Of a DNA stretch of 64,000 nt, positions 60,595 to 64,000 are shown one piece after another. Position numbers and translations under genes: made by a program. Source of the DNA: Taudactylus pleione (taxonomy: Eukaryota; Chordata; Amphibia; Anura; Myobatrachidae); assembly GCA_031769625.1 (NCBI GenBank), contig JAUIMM010000573.1, forward strand, positions 248,001-312,000, written 5' to 3'. Each line of letters begins with the position of its first letter. The first letter of the stretch is position 1. Below the pieces are notes generated by a model. It was not told the origin of the DNA. It was given only the letters and a program-made list of their open reading frames with translations, and made no database searches.

Positions 60595-60706
60595 TCCTGT
60601 GGAACCCTATGGACTTCGTAGAAATAGAGATAACAAGGGTAAGTTCTTACCATATCTCATATTTTCTACTTCAGGGTCCATAGGGTATCCACAGGATACC
60701 TTGGGG
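60595..60706 (-). repeat. DIRS internal complementary region, copy 4
   Basis: Complement of 60258-60328 joined to a segment matching the 5' tip of the other copies; its own 5' tip is outside the window. Confidence 0.92.
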
Positions 60707-60726
60707 ATGTCCCAAAGCAGTATCCT

Positions 60727-61749
60727 TTAAGGGTGGGGACGCTCCTGTGCAGAAAGGAGAATCCGCCGCCCGAAGGAAGCATCCTGAGAGGCGAAGGTGT
60801 CAAACCTGTAATACCTCACGAAGGTATGGACAGAAGACCACGTAGCAGCCTTGCAGATCTGAACTGCCGAGGCACCACGTCGAGCTGCCCACGAAGGACC
60901 CACAGACCTAGTGGAATGAGCCTTCAGAGAAGGAGGGACCGGTAGGCCTTCATGAAGATAAGCTTCAGAAATAGCCATACGGATCCAGGCTGCCAAAGTT
61001 TGCTTTGAAGCAGGCCAACCCTTTTTACGGAAGCCAAAGAGGACAAACAAAGCGTCCGACTTCCTAAACGAAGAAGTGCGGTCAACATAAGTCCTTAAGG
61101 CCCGCACAACATCCAAAGAGGCCTCACCCACGGAAAGACCCGGTGAGTTAAAGGCCGGAACAACTATTTCCTCGTTAATATGAAACTGGGAAACAACTTT
61201 GGGAAGAAACTCGGGCCGAGTGCGGAGCACTGCCCTGTTCCCATAAAAAACCAAGAAAGGGGGTCTACAAGAAAGAGCCCCTAACTCAGAAACACGTCTG
61301 GCCGAAGCAATGGCCAGAAGGAAAACAGTCTTAGCTGTTAGCCATTTAAGATCCACTGAGCCCAGTGGTTCAAACGGCGGTCCTTGGAGAGCCCTCAGGA
61401 CCACAGCCAAATCCCAAGGCGCCACAGGTGGAACAAAGGGCGGCTGAATGCGGAGAACACCCTGCATAAAGGTGCGCACATCCGGGATTGTAGCAATCCT
61501 ACGGTGAAACCAGACAGATAGGGCCGAAACCTGTACCTTCAAAGAAGCAAGGCGAAGCCCATGATCTAGTCCCGCTTGCAGGAAGGCGAGAATCCGAGAC
61601 AGACGAAACTCCCGCGGTGCATAACCTCTCGGTCGACACCACTGGAAGAACGTATGCCACACGCGATGGTATATCCTCGCGGAAGACGGTTTCCGAGCTC
61701 GTAACATGGTACGCACCACAGAGCTGGAAAACCCCCGGGACCTCAGCAT
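60727..61749 (-). CDS. DIRS tyrosine recombinase, copy 4
   Basis: 340 residues, identical in translation to copies 1 and 3, with Arg152, His278, Arg281, Trp304 and Tyr313. It starts at 61749-61747 in the ATGCTGA overlap. Confidence 0.92.
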   Translation of the reverse strand: MLRSRGFSSSVVRTMLRARKPSSARIYHRVWHTFFQWCRPRGYAPREFRLSRILAFLQAGLDHGLRLASLKVQVSALSVWFHRRIATIPDVRTFMQGVLRIQPPFVPPVAPWDLAVVLRALQGPPFEPLGSVDLKWLTAKTVFLLAIASARRVSELGALSCRPPFLVFYGNRAVLRTRPEFLPKVVSQFHINEEIVVPAFNSPGLSVGEASLDVVRALRTYVDRTSSFRKSDALFVLFGFRKKGWPASKQTLAAWIRMAISEAYLHEGLPVPPSLKAHSTRSVGPSWAARRGASAVQICKAATWSSVHTFVRYYRFDTFASQDASFGRRILLSAQERPHP

Positions 61750-63668
61750 GGCCGTCTCAACAGCCACGCCGTCAAAGACAGCCGAGTCAGGTCCGGGTGA
61801 AGGCAAGGACCCTGAGACAGAAGGTCCGGTCGTAGCGGCAACCGCAGAGGAATGTCCACGGACAGACCCTGAAGGTCTGAGAACCAGTGCCGTCTGGGCC
61901 ACGCGGGAGCTATCAACAGGAGCGTCCCTCCTTCCTGTTTGAATTTCCGGATTACCCGTGGAAGAAGGGAGACCGGAGGGAACAGGTATGCGAACCGGAA
62001 CGTCCACCGGACGGACAGAGCATCCACCAGAGACGGCCCTTCGTCTCTTGTGCGAGACCCGTACACCGGCAACTTGTTGTTGTGCCGGGACGCCATGAGG
62101 TCGATTTCTGGAAGACCCCACCTGTCCACCAGTAGTTGAAAAACGTCCGGGTGCAGGGACCATTCCCCCGGATGAACGTCCTGGCGACTTAGAAAGTCCG
62201 CCTCCCAATTGAGCACTCCCGGGATGAAGACCGCTGATATGGCCGGAAGATTGCGCTCCGCCCAAACCAGGATCCGAGAGACCTCTACGAGAGCCGCCCG
62301 ACTGCGAGTTCCTCCTTGCCTGTTTATGTAGGCCACGGTGGTAGCATTGTCCGACTGGACCTGCACCGGGCGACCCTGGAGAAACCGCTGTGCCTGCTGG
62401 AGAGCATTGAAGACCGCACGGAGTTCCAAGATATTTATTGGAAGCTCCGCTTCTGTCGGCGTCCACCTGCCCTGGAACAAGTGTGGACCCGAAACTGCTC
62501 CCCAGCCCCGAAGACTGGCGTCCGTTGTCAACAGGACCCAATTTGGAACCCAGAACGGACGTCCCTTGTTGAGGTGGGTCGTCTGTAACCACCACGTAAG
62601 GGACAGGCGAACCTCCTGGGTGAGCACAATCGTCTGGGACTTCAGAGACTGAGTCAGCCCGTTCCACTTGGACAGGATCAGGTGCTGCAGAGGTCTGGAG
62701 TGAAACTGGGCGTATTCCACCATGTCGAACACCGACACCATGGAGCCCAGTAACCTCATCGCCGAGTGTAAGGACACCCGGCGGCTGTGCAGACAACTGC
62801 GCACCCTTGACTGTAAAGCAGAGATCTTGTCCTCCGTCACGAAGATCCTTTGCTGTCCCGAGTCCAATAAGGCTCCAAGATGCAGAATCCTCCGAGACGG
62901 GATTAGAGTGGACTTCTGCCAGTTGATTAGCCAGCCGTGCCGTTGCAGCAGTGCAATGGTCAGGTCCAAGTGGCGTAACAGGAGCTCTGGAGATCCTGCC
63001 ACCAATAACAGGTCGTCCAAATACGGCAACATGCGGACTCCCTGCAGCCGCAGAGAAGCCGCCATGACCGCCATCACCTTGGTGAAAACACGTGGTGCTG
63101 TTGCCAGGCCAAAAGGTAACGCCCGAAACTGGAAGTGGTCGCTGCTGATTGCAAACCTGAGGAACTGTTGATGGCGCCAAAGAATAGGGACATGCAGGTA
63201 AGCGTCCTGTATGTCCAATGACACCAAGTAGTCCCCAGGTTCCAGCGCCAGAATGATGGACCGTAGGGTCTCCATCCGAAACTTCGGGACCCGCAAAGAC
63301 TTGTTGAGTGCTTTGAGGTTGAGAATCGGACGATATGACCCATTGGGTTTCTGTACCAAAAATAGATTTGAATAGAAACCCTGGCCCCTCTGGGAGAATG
63401 GAACCGCCACTATAACTCCAGCCTGGAGCATAGTGTGCAATACCTTCCGCAGCTCCGTAGCCTTGTTCCGGTCTGATGGGAGACCCGTGGTGAAGAAGCG
63501 AGCCGGGGGTCTGTGCCGGAAGGAGAGGGCGTATCCGTGGGAAACCACCTCCAGAACCCAAGTGTCTGTCGTAGTGGTCGACCAACACTGGGCGAACTGT
63601 AGCAGGCGGCCTCCCACCCTGGGATCCCCCAAAGGGAGGCCCGGACCGTCAGGCCGCAGGCTTGTCAT
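61743..63668 (-). CDS. pol: DIRS RT-RNase H-methyltransferase-like polyprotein, copy 4 (Ala545Pro)
   Basis: 641 residues from the ATG at 63668-63666. One substitution relative to the other copies: plus-strand base 62036 is G, giving Pro for Ala at residue 545 in the methyltransferase-like region. YLDD is at 63012-63023 and the RNase H acidic residues are intact. Expression may suffer from the stop in the upstream gag gene. Confidence 0.92.
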   Translation of the reverse strand: MTSLRPDGPGLPLGDPRVGGRLLQFAQCWSTTTTDTWVLEVVSHGYALSFRHRPPARFFTTGLPSDRNKATELRKVLHTMLQAGVIVAVPFSQRGQGFYSNLFLVQKPNGSYRPILNLKALNKSLRVPKFRMETLRSIILALEPGDYLVSLDIQDAYLHVPILWRHQQFLRFAISSDHFQFRALPFGLATAPRVFTKVMAVMAASLRLQGVRMLPYLDDLLLVAGSPELLLRHLDLTIALLQRHGWLINWQKSTLIPSRRILHLGALLDSGQQRIFVTEDKISALQSRVRSCLHSRRVSLHSAMRLLGSMVSVFDMVEYAQFHSRPLQHLILSKWNGLTQSLKSQTIVLTQEVRLSLTWWLQTTHLNKGRPFWVPNWVLLTTDASLRGWGAVSGPHLFQGRWTPTEAELPINILELRAVFNALQQAQRFLQGRPVQVQSDNATTVAYINRQGGTRSRAALVEVSRILVWAERNLPAISAVFIPGVLNWEADFLSRQDVHPGEWSLHPDVFQLLVDRWGLPEIDLMASRHNNKLPVYGSRTRDEGPSLVDALSVRWTFRFAYLFPPVSLLPRVIRKFKQEGGTLLLIAPAWPRRHWFSDLQGLSVDIPLRLPLRPDLLSQGPCLHPDLTRLSLTAWLLRRPC

Positions 63669-64000
63669 CTGGCTTGGGGGCCGGACGTCTGGTACTCCAT
63701 GCCTGCTTCCGGGGCTTGACCGATTTCTTAGGGCCAGCCTGTCGAGGAAACGACTGTGGTTTGGGCCTGCCCTGGGCCCTAGATGACCGAAAGGACGATG
63801 GTCCCGAACCAGAAGGAGCAGCGGCCGACGGGAGACAGGCAGATTTGACTGCCGCCAGCGTGGCCACAATCTTATCCAGATCCGGACCGAAGAGAACTTC
63901 TCCGGTAAACGGCAACGCTTCCAGACCTTTCTTGGAATCTGCGTCCGCCTTCCAGGATCACAGCCACAAGGTGCGACGAGCAGCTACCGCTGCTGAAGAA
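63649..64000 (-). pseudogene. gag: DIRS gag-like gene, copy 4: premature stop, 5' part outside window
   Basis: Only the C-terminal third lies in the window. By alignment with copy 1, codon 384 (63960-63958) is TGA where the other copies have CGA for Arg. The change is G to A on the plus strand within a CpG, as expected from deamination of methylated cytosine. The stop falls in the best conserved motif (just before SWKAD) and would remove residues 384-486, including the basic tail. It would also end translation about 290 bp before the RT start, so any stop-restart coupling to RT would be lost. Confidence 0.88.

Larger units (their letters stand above)
58165..64000 (+). repeat. Satellite unit 17 (type 2) interrupted by DIRS copy 4, cut by the window end
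   Basis: A palindrome 58055-58557, TCTA tract 58785-58903 (short), B palindrome 59657-60183, then the element from 60258 to the window end. It carries the element-linked T at gcatcatttt (about 60033-60042) and acatttttgaag near 59250, as in the other three element-bearing units. Confidence 0.91.
60258..64000 (-). mobile_element. DIRS-type retrotransposon, copy 4 (cut by window end, gag broken)
   Basis: Shifted by 55600 bp from copy 1. The 3' terminal repeat, internal complementary region, recombinase and RT genes are complete; gag is partial because the window ends. Base 63960 is A where the others have G, creating an in-frame TGA in gag. Base 62036 is G where the others have C, changing one residue of the RT polyprotein. 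The 5' leader and 5' terminal repeat lie outside the window. Confidence 0.94.

Noticed and set aside
1..64000. 5S rRNA, tRNA or histone gene cluster as the reason for the tandem array
   Set aside because: No 5S internal control region, no tRNA A or B box pair and no histone-like protein frame is visible in the unit.
4658..64000. Four independent DIRS insertions into a target hot spot
   Set aside because: The shared private bases in the satellite on both sides and the near identity of the copies favour one insertion followed by array amplification.
1..64000. CRISPR array
   Set aside because: The repeats are long tandem units and microsatellites without short unique spacers, and no cas-like gene is present.

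Overview
Organism. The window looks like vertebrate nuclear DNA, most likely from an amphibian (probably a frog). There is no bacterial-style gene layout. It is a satellite array with TCTA and TC microsatellites, an interspersed-repeat core of a kind I recall from frog genomes, and full-length DIRS-type retrotransposons with RT, RNase H and tyrosine recombinase. I could not search a database, so the species and the family names are inferred from sequence character.

Layout. The whole window is one tandem array of about 2.5 kb units in the same orientation: 16 whole units (positions 1 to 58164) and the start of a 17th. Each unit has two diverged halves. The A half holds an imperfect foldback palindrome of about 503 bp, a repeat core, a (TCTA)n tract and an AT-rich spacer of about 750 bp. 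The B half holds a related palindrome of about 527 bp, a related core and a (TCTA)n(TC)n tract, with no spacer. The units come in two variant types (1 and 2) that alternate, giving a 5 kb dimer.

Inserted elements. Units 2, 6, 11 and 17 carry a 5.94 kb DIRS-like retrotransposon on the minus strand, at exactly the same base of the B-half core (4658-10600, 20639-26581, 39172-45114, and 60258 to the window end). Private markers in the flanking satellite show that this was one insertion, later multiplied with the array. The left ends of the copies are 15981, 18533 and 21086 bp apart, which corresponds to 4, 5 and 6 satellite units between successive copies.

How the element works. Read on the minus strand, each copy has a terminal repeat with CRE and GC-box motifs, a leader of about 940 bp packed with hairpins, a gag-like gene, an RT-RNase H-methyltransferase-like gene, a tyrosine recombinase gene, an internal complementary region and the other terminal repeat. 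The three genes are chained by short overlaps (20 bp, then 7 bp). The internal complementary region is the exact complement of the joined ends, as expected for the DIRS circular-intermediate route. The insertion has no target duplication, as expected for recombinase integration. The genes of copies 1 to 3 are open. Copy 4 has a premature stop in gag, and its 5' part lies beyond the window.

I see no host protein gene, tRNA, rRNA, snRNA or CRISPR array. Short open frames in the satellite look non-coding.
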